Origin: an uncultured Victivallaceae bacterium
GTDB lineage: Bacteria > Verrucomicrobiota > Lentisphaeria > Victivallales > Victivallaceae
Reading direction: 5' to 3'
Assembly: GCA_944392655.1 (NCBI GenBank)
Contig: CALXXL010000008.1
Location: forward strand, 36,256 to 100,255
DNA length: 64,000 nucleotides
Shown: one piece after another, positions 35,970 through 44,152 of the stretch
Layout: each line of letters begins with the position of its first letter
How positions within the stretch are numbered: position 1 is the first letter of the stretch
The notes under the pieces: generated by a model
The model's database searches: none
What the model saw: only the letters and a program-made list of their open reading frames with translations
What the model was told of the DNA's origin: nothing
Made by a program: the position numbers and the translations under genes

Positions 35970-36898
35970 AAATTATATCCATCGTTACCAGCTGTTACAA
36001 CGAAGAACATAATATCCCGGAATTCTATACCAGAATAAAAGAGGTTATGACTCAGTTTCCGGATTATCTATGCGAATTCATCGTCGCTGACAACTGTTCC
36101 ACCGATAACACCCGCAGCGTTCTGCGCGCCCTCGCCGCCGCTGACCCGAATTTCAAGGTGATTATGAACGCCGCCAACTACGGACATATCCGTTCACCAT
36201 ACAACGCCCTTTTACAGGCCAAAGGCGATGCCGCTATCCTTATCTGCTCCGATTTACAGGAGCCTCCCGAACTGATAGCACAGCTTATCCGCAAGTACGA
36301 AGAGGGGTTTGAGGTGGTGGCCGCCGTACGCAAAGATACCAGAGCCGGAAAAAAAATGAATGTCCTGCGCTCGCTATACTATCGCGCACTCGGTTCGGTA
36401 TCGGATACTCCGCTTATCCCGGATTTTACCGGATTCGGACTGTATTCCGCTAAATTCCTCGCCGCTCTGCGCCAGTTCCACGAACCGTATCCATATTTCC
36501 GCGGACTCGTCAGCGAAATCGGACTTAAACGCACCACGGTCGAATATGTTCAGGAACCACGCGCACACGGACGCACCAAGAATAATTTCCTCACCCTTTA
36601 CGATATGGCTATGACCGGATTCGTCAACCATACAAAAATGCCTTTGCGGCTGGCTGGCTTGTGCGGATTCATCCTCGCTTTTATCAGCTTTATCGTGGCT
36701 CTAGGATATCTCGTGTACAAACTCATATTCTGGCAGACATTCTCGCTGGGAATGGCGCCGGTGGTGATAGGATTGTTCTTCTTCGCCGGAGTTCAGCTCA
36801 TCTTTATCGGCATCATCGGCGAATATCTCGGCGCGGTCTGGACCCAGGTGCGCAACCGACCGCTGGTAATCGAAGAGGAGCGCATCAATTTTGATTAA
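35966..36898 (+). CDS. Glycosyltransferase family 2 with two C-terminal membrane helices (GtrB/ArnC-like)
   Basis: GT-A fold: ISIVTSCYNEEHNIPEFY at the start, IVADNCSTDNT, SDLQEPPELIAQL (DxD-like QEP) and RKDTRAG. The C-terminus has two helices (about 228-250 and 262-284) typical of polyprenyl-phosphate sugar transferases. It probably moves a sugar onto undecaprenyl phosphate. It overlaps the TPP gene as ATGA and belongs to the same sugar cluster. Confidence 0.9.
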   Translation: MKIISIVTSCYNEEHNIPEFYTRIKEVMTQFPDYLCEFIVADNCSTDNTRSVLRALAAADPNFKVIMNAANYGHIRSPYNALLQAKGDAAILICSDLQEPPELIAQLIRKYEEGFEVVAAVRKDTRAGKKMNVLRSLYYRALGSVSDTPLIPDFTGFGLYSAKFLAALRQFHEPYPYFRGLVSEIGLKRTTVEYVQEPRAHGRTKNNFLTLYDMAMTGFVNHTKMPLRLAGLCGFILAFISFIVALGYLVYKLIFWQTFSLGMAPVVIGLFFFAGVQLIFIGIIGEYLGAVWTQVRNRPLVIEEERINFD

Positions 36899-37784
36899 AC
36901 CGGAAAAAATTCTCATCACCGGAGGCAGCGGGTTCTTCGGAAAATCTATGCTCGATTTCCTGCAGAAAATTAATTGCACCGCTCAAATCACCGTACTCGC
37001 TCCGCACCGGGAAAAACTCGACCGGCTGCCCGGAATCGCTCCGGATTTGAACTTGAAACTATTTGCTGGTGATATCGGCAATAAAGAGTGGTTCGACGAT
37101 TATCAGCTGATTATTCACGCCGCCACACTGCCAGCCGCTCACCCCGATATCATCCCTCATACGCTGAATGGATGCGCCAACATCGCCGAATGCGCCAGGT
37201 ATTCCGGCGCAAAACTCCTCTTCCTCAGCTCCGGCGCAGTTTATCAGGCGGCTTCTTCCCCTCTCCGCGAAAACTCCCCCGCTATTCCGGCAACGGCCTA
37301 CGGCAAAGCGAAACTCGCCGCAGAAAATCTGCTCCGCGAACTATGTTGTAATATCGCCATCGCTAGATGTTTCTCCTTTATCGGCCCGTATATCGATATA
37401 AATATGCACTACGCGGTAACCGAGTTTATCCGCGACGCCATGCATCACCGCCCAATTACCATTAAAGGCGACGGACTCACCGTACGCTCTTATCTCTCCG
37501 CCGGAGAGTGGGCAGAGTGGTGTTGGCAACTGGCTTTACACGGCAACGGCATCTACAATGTCGGCTCCGATATACCAGTTACCATAATGGAACTCGCACG
37601 CATCGTACGGAAAGCCGCCGGATCATCCACAGATATTGTGGTGCTGAATGAGCAGCAGCAGAATGCACGGAATCACTATCTGCCATCAATTGATGCATTT
37701 AAACGCGATTTCGGGATGACTCCTGAAACGGAACTTTCAGAAATGGTTATATCCCTGCTGAATTTACAAATAAACCAACAATGA
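36891..37784 (+). CDS. NAD(P)-dependent extended SDR, possible keto-sugar reductase
   Basis: 297 residues with ILITGGSGFFGKSM, SSGAVYQ and AYGKAK (YxxxK). The start is a TTG at 36891, overlapping the GT2 stop, with GAGGAG ten bases upstream. As the last gene after rfbFGH and the YerE-like enzyme, it is a candidate for the reductase that finishes the branched sugar (YerF role), or a 4-epimerase. The assignment rests on position. Confidence 0.8.
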   Translation: MIKPEKILITGGSGFFGKSMLDFLQKINCTAQITVLAPHREKLDRLPGIAPDLNLKLFAGDIGNKEWFDDYQLIIHAATLPAAHPDIIPHTLNGCANIAECARYSGAKLLFLSSGAVYQAASSPLRENSPAIPATAYGKAKLAAENLLRELCCNIAIARCFSFIGPYIDINMHYAVTEFIRDAMHHRPITIKGDGLTVRSYLSAGEWAEWCWQLALHGNGIYNVGSDIPVTIMELARIVRKAAGSSTDIVVLNEQQQNARNHYLPSIDAFKRDFGMTPETELSEMVISLLNLQINQQ

Positions 37785-37787
37785 TAA

Positions 37788-37815
37788 TTGCATTTTTTCA
37801 ATACCGTGATATCTT
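37788..37815 (+). promoter_or_regulatory. Predicted promoter of the triple-repeat lipoprotein gene
   Basis: TTGCAT (37788-37793), 16 bases, TATCTT (37810-37815). Identical boxes and spacing occur upstream of folB. Confidence 0.6.
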
Positions 37816-37853
37816 CATTCTGACGGAACTTTTAATTTAATACGAGGTTTGAT

Positions 37854-38933
37854 ATGATGAAATTTTACTGGCAATACCCCATTGCCGCCTCCATTATATT
37901 TTTTTGCGGATGCGCAAAAGAACCTACTCCGGAATCCATAACCGGACCAATGTCCATCGAAGCCGCATCCAAATCCCTTACCGTTAATGCTATCGGAGGC
38001 GAGAAAAGTTATCAGGAGTCCATGGAACGTATACGGCACGCCCTCAACGATAAGGAACTGTATCAGTTCGTAGCCGCTATCTCGCTTATCCGCAACGGCA
38101 CAAATTCATACGAGGAGTTTATTCAGCAGGTCAACGGAAAAACCGCTCAGGAGATTATCGCCAACGCTAAAATGAACGGGTTCATATATATGAATAACTC
38201 CTTCCGGCGGCGCATGACCGCAGAAGATATCCGCAACAGCGTTATGAGCCGGATAGGAGATATTCCAGAAACCGACCCGAGAACCCTGCTCGTTATCGAT
38301 ACCACCGACCGCATATCACGCGATAACTCCATGGCCGCCATGGTTATGAGCGCAAATGACGATGAACTGTACGACCTTACCACCGCCCTCGACGTCATTC
38401 TCGCTATGAGTATCGATGAGGCGGATTACAATAACATTATCTCCGGTTTGACCATGCCGGAAATTATCGAAAAAGGCAAGGCAAATATGTTCGACGCCGC
38501 AACCAGGAAAATCGCATTCCTCGCGCCAGCAAGTCTGCTGCGCGGTCAGCTCGATTTCCCCTCCGATACCACTTATACACCGAGATTGAAGATGGATTCT
38601 CCTCAGTCTCAGCTGATATCCATGGGCGATGTACTCGCCAGCCTCAGCGACGATCAGACTTATATGTTTATGGCCGCAGTCGAAATCCTCCGCAATGAGT
38701 GTCAGGATGAAAAGGAGTTTAACGAGGCGATCAACAATAAAACCGCCTCCCAGATCGTACACGATATCTACCGGAGCGAACCGGGCAGCTTCACCTCCAC
38801 CGTCGGTATTCTGCGCACCAATTATCCGCCAGAAAGACTTAAGGAAATTAAAGCACAGTATATCGCACACGGCGCCATCGCCAAAAAGGACGCCGCTAAT
38901 AATGCCGCCGCTCAGCCGGTCGAACAAAAATAA
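37854..38933 (+). CDS. Lipoprotein with three internal repeats (DUF6694-like)
   Basis: The signal peptide ends FFCGC, with Cys20 the likely lipidated residue. The 359-residue protein contains three repeats of about 50 residues near 55-105, 165-215 and 255-305, each of the form SM..(LS)xDDELY..xAA..I...DxxEFN..I.GKTxxEIIxxAK. One such unit resembles DUF6694 lipoproteins of proteobacteria, which have it once; this similarity is from memory. Function unknown. It is transcribed alone from its own promoter and ends at a strong terminator. Confidence 0.75.
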   Translation: MMKFYWQYPIAASIIFFCGCAKEPTPESITGPMSIEAASKSLTVNAIGGEKSYQESMERIRHALNDKELYQFVAAISLIRNGTNSYEEFIQQVNGKTAQEIIANAKMNGFIYMNNSFRRRMTAEDIRNSVMSRIGDIPETDPRTLLVIDTTDRISRDNSMAAMVMSANDDELYDLTTALDVILAMSIDEADYNNIISGLTMPEIIEKGKANMFDAATRKIAFLAPASLLRGQLDFPSDTTYTPRLKMDSPQSQLISMGDVLASLSDDQTYMFMAAVEILRNECQDEKEFNEAINNKTASQIVHDIYRSEPGSFTSTVGILRTNYPPERLKEIKAQYIAHGAIAKKDAANNAAAQPVEQK

Positions 38934-38951
38934 TATAAACAACCAGTTACA

Positions 38952-38986
38952 AAAAAGCGTCATCAGTTTTTGATGACGCTTTTTTT
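38952..38986. terminator. Strong bidirectional terminator
   Basis: AGCGTCATCA (38956-38965) and TGATGACGCT (38971-38980) form a perfect 10-bp stem with a 5-base loop, flanked by AAAAAA and TTTTTTT. It serves the lipoprotein gene (plus) and the hydG-side transcript (minus). Confidence 0.9.
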
Positions 38987-39048
38987 ATCTTCACCACCAG
39001 AATTTTTTGTGTGTGATGTGTGTGATTTTTCATTCCGGCGGCTGCTTT

Positions 39049-39420
39049 TCAGCAATATGACGGCGGCGCACGCGGCGCCGCAGCACTCTCTAATACCGGA
39101 GTAAATATCGATTGACGCCGCTCCGGAACCGCCGCGTATGGCAGGCAATCCAGATCCACACCGTCCGCAGGCTCCGGCGGCAACGCAAAAAGTACTGACG
39201 TACACAAAGGACACAGATCATCATGACGCCAGGCAAAAACTGAACCATTGTCACTATGATCTTCGTAACAGGCAACGCCACTGTATGACCGGCTCGAAGC
39301 CGGTACACAGAACGCTTCAAGCCCATGATGGAACAACGGGTGGAATATCCCGTTGAACACAAACAACGACGCGCCTAAAAACAGCCAGAAATGACTGATC
39401 CTTTTTAAATAATTCCTCAA
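39049..39420 (-). CDS. Possible small exported protein with CPLC motif, downstream of hydG
   Basis: A 123-codon frame starts at a TTG overlapping the hydG stop as TTGA. It encodes a hydrophobic N-terminal segment (FWLFLGASLFVFNGIF), then HPLFHHG, two cysteines and DDLCPLC, which looks like an exported metal- or heme-handling small protein (DUF2946-like at best). The start codon is weak and the GC-rich tail is low in complexity, so the gene could be shorter or not real. Confidence 0.45.
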   Translation of the reverse strand: MRNYLKRISHFWLFLGASLFVFNGIFHPLFHHGLEAFCVPASSRSYSGVACYEDHSDNGSVFAWRHDDLCPLCTSVLFALPPEPADGVDLDCLPYAAVPERRQSIFTPVLESAAAPRAPPSYC

Positions 39421-40829
39421 AACCGGAAATCCCTCTTCCCGTCATGCAGCTCTTTTAAATATTCACCGGCTTTCTCTTTGACCACCGGATTCGGTATGTT
39501 TCCGAGTTCACGCCGGATTACCGCTTCACCCTTGCGTTTGGTATCTTCCGACGCATAGTCCTCCAAGTACTCTTTGAGCGTCATCAACGCATTGGGCAGG
39601 CAGCAGTTCGCTATCTCGCCAGCTTTCACCAGCTCCATAAAACGATCCCCCGTACGGCCGGCACGGTAGCACGCCGTACAGAAACTAGGTATGTAACCCA
39701 GCTCAAGCAACCAGTTTACCACCTCATCCAATGTACGGGTGTCGTTCACTTCAAACTGCGAGGAGTCCTCTTCCTCTTTTTCCGCATAACCACCAACACT
39801 CGTCCGCGAACCACCGGAGATCTGACTTATGCCAAGCTCAAGCACTCGCGCACGGACACTCTTCGATTCACGCGTCGAAATTATCATACCGGTATAAGGC
39901 ACCGCTATACGCAATACCGCCACCAGCTTTTCAAACGTAGCATCATCTATCGCATTGCTGAAGTTTTCCGGATCAATGTCGTCCGCCGGACGGATACGCG
40001 GTACGCTGATCGTGTGCGGCCCGCAGTTGTAGACCGCTTCCAGATGTTCCGCATGCATCAGCAAGCCAACAAAATCATAACGGTAGAGATTCAACCCGAA
40101 CAGCACCCCGCAGCCAACGTCGTCTATTCCGCCCTCCATCGCACGGTCCATCGCCTCAGTGTGATAGGCATAGTTGCTCTTCGGCCCGTAAGGATGCAGC
40201 TTTTCGTACGCTTCCTTGTTATAGGTTTCCTGAAACAGTATGTAGGTACCTATACCCGCATCCTTGAGCTTGCGGTAGTTCTCTACCGTGGTCGCCGCAA
40301 TGTTCACATTCACCCGGCGGATCGCCCCATTTTTATGCTTGATACTGTAAATCGTTTTGATCGATTCAAGAATATACTCTATCGGATTGTTTACCGGATC
40401 TTCACCCGTTTCCAGCGCCAGACGCTTATGACCCATATCCTGTAGCGCTGTTACCTCGCGAATGATCTCCTCCTGCGTAAGTTTTTTGCGCGGTATGTGA
40501 TGATTCTTGCTGTGATAAGGACAGTAGACACAGCCGTTGATACAGTAATTCGATAAATACAATGGCGCAAACATAACTATACGGTTACCATACAGCTTCT
40601 GCTTCAATTTACGCGCCAGCGTGAACATACGCTCGTTTTCATCAGGCAGATCACAATCCAGCAAAACCGCCGCCTCACGGTGCGATACACCTTTGCCAAG
40701 CTCTGCCTTGGCCAATATCTCATCTATTAATTCACGGTTGGATTTGTTAGCGGCCGCATATTCCAGTGTCGCCATAATTTCCGCATCGTTGATGAATTCC
40801 GACGCGATTTTTGATTTGACGTTGTACAT
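39417..40829 (-). CDS. hydG: [FeFe]-hydrogenase maturase HydG
   Basis: Radical SAM enzyme that splits tyrosine to give CO and cyanide for the hydrogenase H-cluster. The SAM cluster motif is CINGCVYC (Cys96, Cys100, Cys103). The C-terminal second cluster motif, CX2CX22C (CTACYRAGRTGDRFM ... NCCLPNAL), separates HydG from ThiH. At 470 residues it is complete. HydE, HydF and the hydrogenase are not in this window. It has its own leader after a terminator. Confidence 0.96.
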   Translation of the reverse strand: MYNVKSKIASEFINDAEIMATLEYAAANKSNRELIDEILAKAELGKGVSHREAAVLLDCDLPDENERMFTLARKLKQKLYGNRIVMFAPLYLSNYCINGCVYCPYHSKNHHIPRKKLTQEEIIREVTALQDMGHKRLALETGEDPVNNPIEYILESIKTIYSIKHKNGAIRRVNVNIAATTVENYRKLKDAGIGTYILFQETYNKEAYEKLHPYGPKSNYAYHTEAMDRAMEGGIDDVGCGVLFGLNLYRYDFVGLLMHAEHLEAVYNCGPHTISVPRIRPADDIDPENFSNAIDDATFEKLVAVLRIAVPYTGMIISTRESKSVRARVLELGISQISGGSRTSVGGYAEKEEEDSSQFEVNDTRTLDEVVNWLLELGYIPSFCTACYRAGRTGDRFMELVKAGEIANCCLPNALMTLKEYLEDYASEDTKRKGEAVIRRELGNIPNPVVKEKAGEYLKELHDGKRDFRF

Positions 40830-40867
40830 AATATCACATCCCGGGCCTCAAGCCCACTCCCCATGTT

Positions 40868-40896
40868 AAAAAAATCCGCCATACATATTATGGCGG
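40868..40896 (-). terminator. Terminator between the 41.4-kb operon and hydG
   Basis: On the minus strand CCGCCAT pairs with ATGGCGG around a 7-base loop (40896-40876), followed by a run of seven T. Confidence 0.8.
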
Positions 40897-40971
40897 CAAA
40901 TCGGAATATCTCTCCCGAATTATATATAATATAACACAAAATCAGCGCTTTTTCAATAGCTAAGCCTCTCT

Positions 40972-41400
40972 TCACTGGATAAGAGAGCCTCCGCTGCCAG
41001 CCACATCTCCAACCCGGTAAAGCAGTACCTGTTTGCCGTTTTCACGCACTATGCGGCTCTCATCAGGAAGCAGTACCAGCACGGCAAGCTGGCGCTTGTC
41101 CGATGAAAAGGCAAAAGCAAATTTGTCCTGCATGTAACTCAAATACACCGTCAGCTCAGGATACAATGGATCATCTACCGCAAAATTACAGTAGCCGCCA
41201 CCTTTGAACGTCTTCTCTCCTTCTGCTGCCGGCCAGAAAACATATTCAAATGAACCATCTTTGTAAATTGTTACACTCCAGTCATTGCTGCGGCTCTTAT
41301 ACACACCGGCAAATTCCGACGCAGGATTCGAACTCACACAGCCGCCAGTTACCAGAAGACCGAACAACAGCAGAAAATGAGATAATAATTTCTTCATCAT
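40972..41400 (-). CDS. Hypothetical lipoprotein
   Basis: 142 residues with signal peptide and lipobox VTGGC (Cys21). The mature part reads like a small beta-sandwich (GVYKSRSNDWSVTIYKDGSFEYVF), as in proteins of lipocalin-like type, but no family is certain. It overlaps the stop of the coiled-coil protein gene as ATGA, so the two are co-translated and may interact in the envelope. Confidence 0.75.
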   Translation of the reverse strand: MMKKLLSHFLLLFGLLVTGGCVSSNPASEFAGVYKSRSNDWSVTIYKDGSFEYVFWPAAEGEKTFKGGGYCNFAVDDPLYPELTVYLSYMQDKFAFAFSSDKRQLAVLVLLPDESRIVRENGKQVLLYRVGDVAGSGGSLIQ

Positions 41401-42917
41401 TTCAACGTCTCCAGTACTTTTTTCGCTTCAGCATCACTCATCAGTGACAGCTTTTCACGCGCGTAATCCAACAGAAGTTTGCGCGTACGCGTAACCCGGC
41501 TTTGAAGTATCTCGTTCGTTGCGTCATCCGACAGCATCTCCTTGTAAACCACGCTCAATTCACGCACCGCACGGTTACGCAACTCGATCATCTTCTGCAG
41601 ATCAGCATCCACACTGCCGATTTGACGACGAGCCTTGATTTCACGATCCAACTCCCTTATCTGATCATACAGCACCGCACCAGTCGCCGAATCACTCAAA
41701 CGCGACTCCTGATAGTCACTCAAGGTACGGCGGGCGCCAAGATATTCACTCTTTAAACGGAGATAGGCCGCATCGTTGCGGAAATAACGCTTCTCCCACG
41801 ACTCCAGCGGAACCTTTTCCAGCGTCGGTCCGGAAGCACTGTTCAGCGTTATCATATCCTCCTTGCGCGCCGTATCATCCGCCTTCATCGAACTCGTCAG
41901 CTTCGCTGCCATCGCCACTGAGTCGGCCGTATTCGCCCCTTTCAGCAGTTCAACCGCTTTCTTCAGCATAGCTGTACGGGCATTGTAATAGGCGTCCGTA
42001 AGCACCATGTTCTGCTTGTCATCCTTGAACGTGTAATACTGCACCTTGCGCAGCGTCTCTGACGCCTGATTCAAACGGTCCATCGCTTCCGCCCGGGCCT
42101 CTACCTCCGCAGAACTGTTCTTGTTCAGCTCTTCCACCTGTCTGGACGCATTACGGAACGCCTCCAGCGCCTGACGACCCTCCGGCGATGAACTCAATTG
42201 CAGCTCCTGCCACTGCGTCAGTATCCCGAACGCGACATCACAACGCGATTTCAACAGACTGTATCCCGGATCCTTTAACAATAAATCACGCTCATATTCG
42301 GCAAAACGCTCCGCATCACTCAAAGGCAGCGCCTGCGCACGCACTGCTTCCGCCTCCGGCACCTCCGACAAACGCGACAGGCCGGGTATCGCTATCGCAC
42401 GCGTGCTTTCCAGCATCTTAAGCGTATATTTGGCATCCGGATGCGAAGATTCACGCAGCTTTGCCACCGCAAGATCATACAACTTCGCAGCGGAACTGTT
42501 CGCCTGCTTCTGCAACGCCGCATACTCTTTGCTCTTTTCGCTGCTGCGCCATTCACGCTCTATCGCAGAACGGATCTTCTCTATCTTTTTACGCTGCTCA
42601 CGCATCGCATTACGATCCAACGGAAATGCCTGAAGTTCACGCTCCTTCTGCACCGCAGCGTACAATTCGGCATTCAGCTTCTCCATCGTATCACTGCTCA
42701 GCTGTTCCGCACGCCAGCGGTCTATCGCATCCATGTCATCTATGCAACGTTCCAGCTGTTCACGGTACTCTTTGTCCGGAAGCAGTACATCCTGCTCAAC
42801 CTTCGCCCAGGTTCGCGACGAAAATCGACCCCCCTCTTCCGCTCCGGATAACGGAAGCCCCGCAAAACCAAGCGCAACTCCAAGCATCGCGCATTTCAAC
42901 CATCCAATCTTATTCAT
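41397..42917 (-). CDS. Secreted helical protein with three long repeats
   Basis: 506 residues. The signal peptide (to about residue 26, SGAEE) is followed by almost wholly charged, helical sequence. Three units of about 150-160 residues align by eye: each begins D..Y..L (DKEYREQLE, DPGYSLLKS, DAAYLRLKS), has an E.QLSS/E.RLSD segment, then a long coiled-coil helix and a DLAVAKL/KKAVELL/DYAREKL block. Family unknown; the periplasm is the likely site. GGAG lies six bases before the ATG. Confidence 0.75.
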   Translation of the reverse strand: MNKIGWLKCAMLGVALGFAGLPLSGAEEGGRFSSRTWAKVEQDVLLPDKEYREQLERCIDDMDAIDRWRAEQLSSDTMEKLNAELYAAVQKERELQAFPLDRNAMREQRKKIEKIRSAIEREWRSSEKSKEYAALQKQANSSAAKLYDLAVAKLRESSHPDAKYTLKMLESTRAIAIPGLSRLSEVPEAEAVRAQALPLSDAERFAEYERDLLLKDPGYSLLKSRCDVAFGILTQWQELQLSSSPEGRQALEAFRNASRQVEELNKNSSAEVEARAEAMDRLNQASETLRKVQYYTFKDDKQNMVLTDAYYNARTAMLKKAVELLKGANTADSVAMAAKLTSSMKADDTARKEDMITLNSASGPTLEKVPLESWEKRYFRNDAAYLRLKSEYLGARRTLSDYQESRLSDSATGAVLYDQIRELDREIKARRQIGSVDADLQKMIELRNRAVRELSVVYKEMLSDDATNEILQSRVTRTRKLLLDYAREKLSLMSDAEAKKVLETLK

Positions 42918-42994
42918 AACACACGCTCCATTCAGCTCCTGTCAAATCTTCTATATTATCATACAGTATTAAATAGAAAAATCAAGTCCTTTTT

Positions 42995-43393
42995 TCAGAA
43001 GAATCCTCCCAGCCACTCCGCTACTTCATAATCGGCCGGCGGCAACGGCTCTTTCCGCACATCTTCACGCAATACCCACTTGATCTCCTGCCCCTCACAT
43101 GGATGCAGCTCCGCCCCGGGAACCAGACGGCAGCGCAGAAAAATTATCTCCAGAATACGGCCCGGAGTCCGGTAAAATGCACGCCATAACTCATCCAGCA
43201 CATGAACACCCGTCAAACCAAGCTCCTCCTGCAACTCCCGACGCAACGCATCCGCCGCACTCTCGCCTTTCTCCAGCTTCCCACCGGGAAACTCCATTAA
43301 GCCGGCTAATTCCCGCCCCGCAGGACGACTGCTTAACAGTATCCGCCCGCCATCCTCGATAACAGCCGCAGCTACCTGTACCCTTTTTTCCAT
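42995..43393 (-). CDS. NUDIX hydrolase, MutT-like
   Basis: 132 residues from the ATG at 43393. The NUDIX box is complete: Gly38, Glu44, Arg52-Glu53 and Glu56-Glu57-Leu-Gly59, in FPGGKLEKGE...RRELQEELG. The short chain and MEFPGGKLE match 8-oxo-dGTP diphosphatase MutT, which cleans oxidised nucleotides; other (d)NTP substrates are possible. A GTG at 43402 could extend it by three residues. Confidence 0.9.
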   Translation of the reverse strand: MEKRVQVAAAVIEDGGRILLSSRPAGRELAGLMEFPGGKLEKGESAADALRRELQEELGLTGVHVLDELWRAFYRTPGRILEIIFLRCRLVPGAELHPCEGQEIKWVLREDVRKEPLPPADYEVAEWLGGFF

Positions 43394-43412
43394 ATTTTCC
43401 ACCCCGTAAAGG

Positions 43413-43441
43413 TTGACAAAACTTCCATTTTCATTTATTAT
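43413..43441 (+). promoter_or_regulatory. Predicted promoter of the fmdB-like gene
   Basis: TTGACA (43413-43418), 17 bases, TATTAT (43436-43441): the best match to a housekeeping promoter in the window. Confidence 0.7.
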
Positions 43442-43484
43442 ATTATAATATACATTAATACAAATACGATTGAAAGAGCTTATT

Positions 43485-43700
43485 ATGCCGATTTATGACT
43501 ATAAATGCAATGATTGCGGCAATACGTTTGAACAGATTGTCCGCAATCGCGACGAAATCGTCGCATGTCCCAAATGTTCCGGAAATAATACCCAACGCAA
43601 AATCTCCGCTTTCGCGGTAAGCAACAGCCACAGCAAAGGCGATTCATGCGAATATGGCGGCGGTCATCACTGCTGCGGCGAATGTTCATGCCATCATTGA
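43485..43700 (+). CDS. FmdB-type zinc-ribbon protein
   Basis: 71 residues starting MPIYDYKC, the hallmark of the FmdB/CxxC family. The ribbon cysteines are Cys8, Cys11, Cys28 and Cys31. The C-terminus is rich in Gly, His and Cys (GGGHHCCGECSCHH), a possible second metal site. Its role is uncertain; family members were described as putative regulators. The ATG at 43485 is used rather than a TTG at 43470. Confidence 0.88.
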   Translation: MPIYDYKCNDCGNTFEQIVRNRDEIVACPKCSGNNTQRKISAFAVSNSHSKGDSCEYGGGHHCCGECSCHH

Positions 43701-43729
43701 TCTTTCAACCTATAAAACAGGAATTTATT

Positions 43730-44140
43730 ATGAAAAAAATTTTTACTCTGATTATAACCCTCGCCACCATGATCTTTGCCGCAGGATGCGCTACCGGCAA
43801 CAACCATCTGGCCGTAGAGGATTTCTGCCAGTATCTGATCGATAACGGCGTGCCGGTAACCCAGGTGCAGCCCCTGCGCACCGAAGTGTTCGCAGCTCAG
43901 CACGCATGGGCCTTCCAGATCGACGGAAAAGCCGATCAGGAGATCGGCGTGTACAAGTATGATATCACCAATAATAAAATGCGCGAACGGTTGGAAAAAT
44001 ATCAGGAAGACGGGTACGCTATGGCTATGGGACTTAAATATCCCGTGATTATCTCTGGATCGTTTATGCTTATAGGCGTAGAGAAGAATCCGTACCGTAC
44101 TCAGATTGAGGCCGCGGCCAAGGGCTTTGCCAATCTCTGA
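43730..44140 (+). CDS. Hypothetical lipoprotein
   Basis: 136 residues with lipobox FAAGC (Cys20) after a typical signal peptide. The mature part (about 117 residues) has no domain I can name. The ATG at 43730 follows ACAGGA. It lies 29 bases after the zinc-ribbon gene and 12 before the radical SAM gene, probably in one transcript. Confidence 0.75.
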   Translation: MKKIFTLIITLATMIFAAGCATGNNHLAVEDFCQYLIDNGVPVTQVQPLRTEVFAAQHAWAFQIDGKADQEIGVYKYDITNNKMRERLEKYQEDGYAMAMGLKYPVIISGSFMLIGVEKNPYRTQIEAAAKGFANL

Positions 44141-44152
44141 CTGCATAAAGCT

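Noticed and set aside
36963..37784. Calling the last SDR gene a definite yersiniose reductase
   Set aside because: Only its position supports this; sequence motifs fit any extended SDR, so it was left as a possibility.
38963..39214. Second small minus-strand frame overlapping the CPLC protein
   Set aside because: It runs through the terminator hairpin and has no ribosome site.
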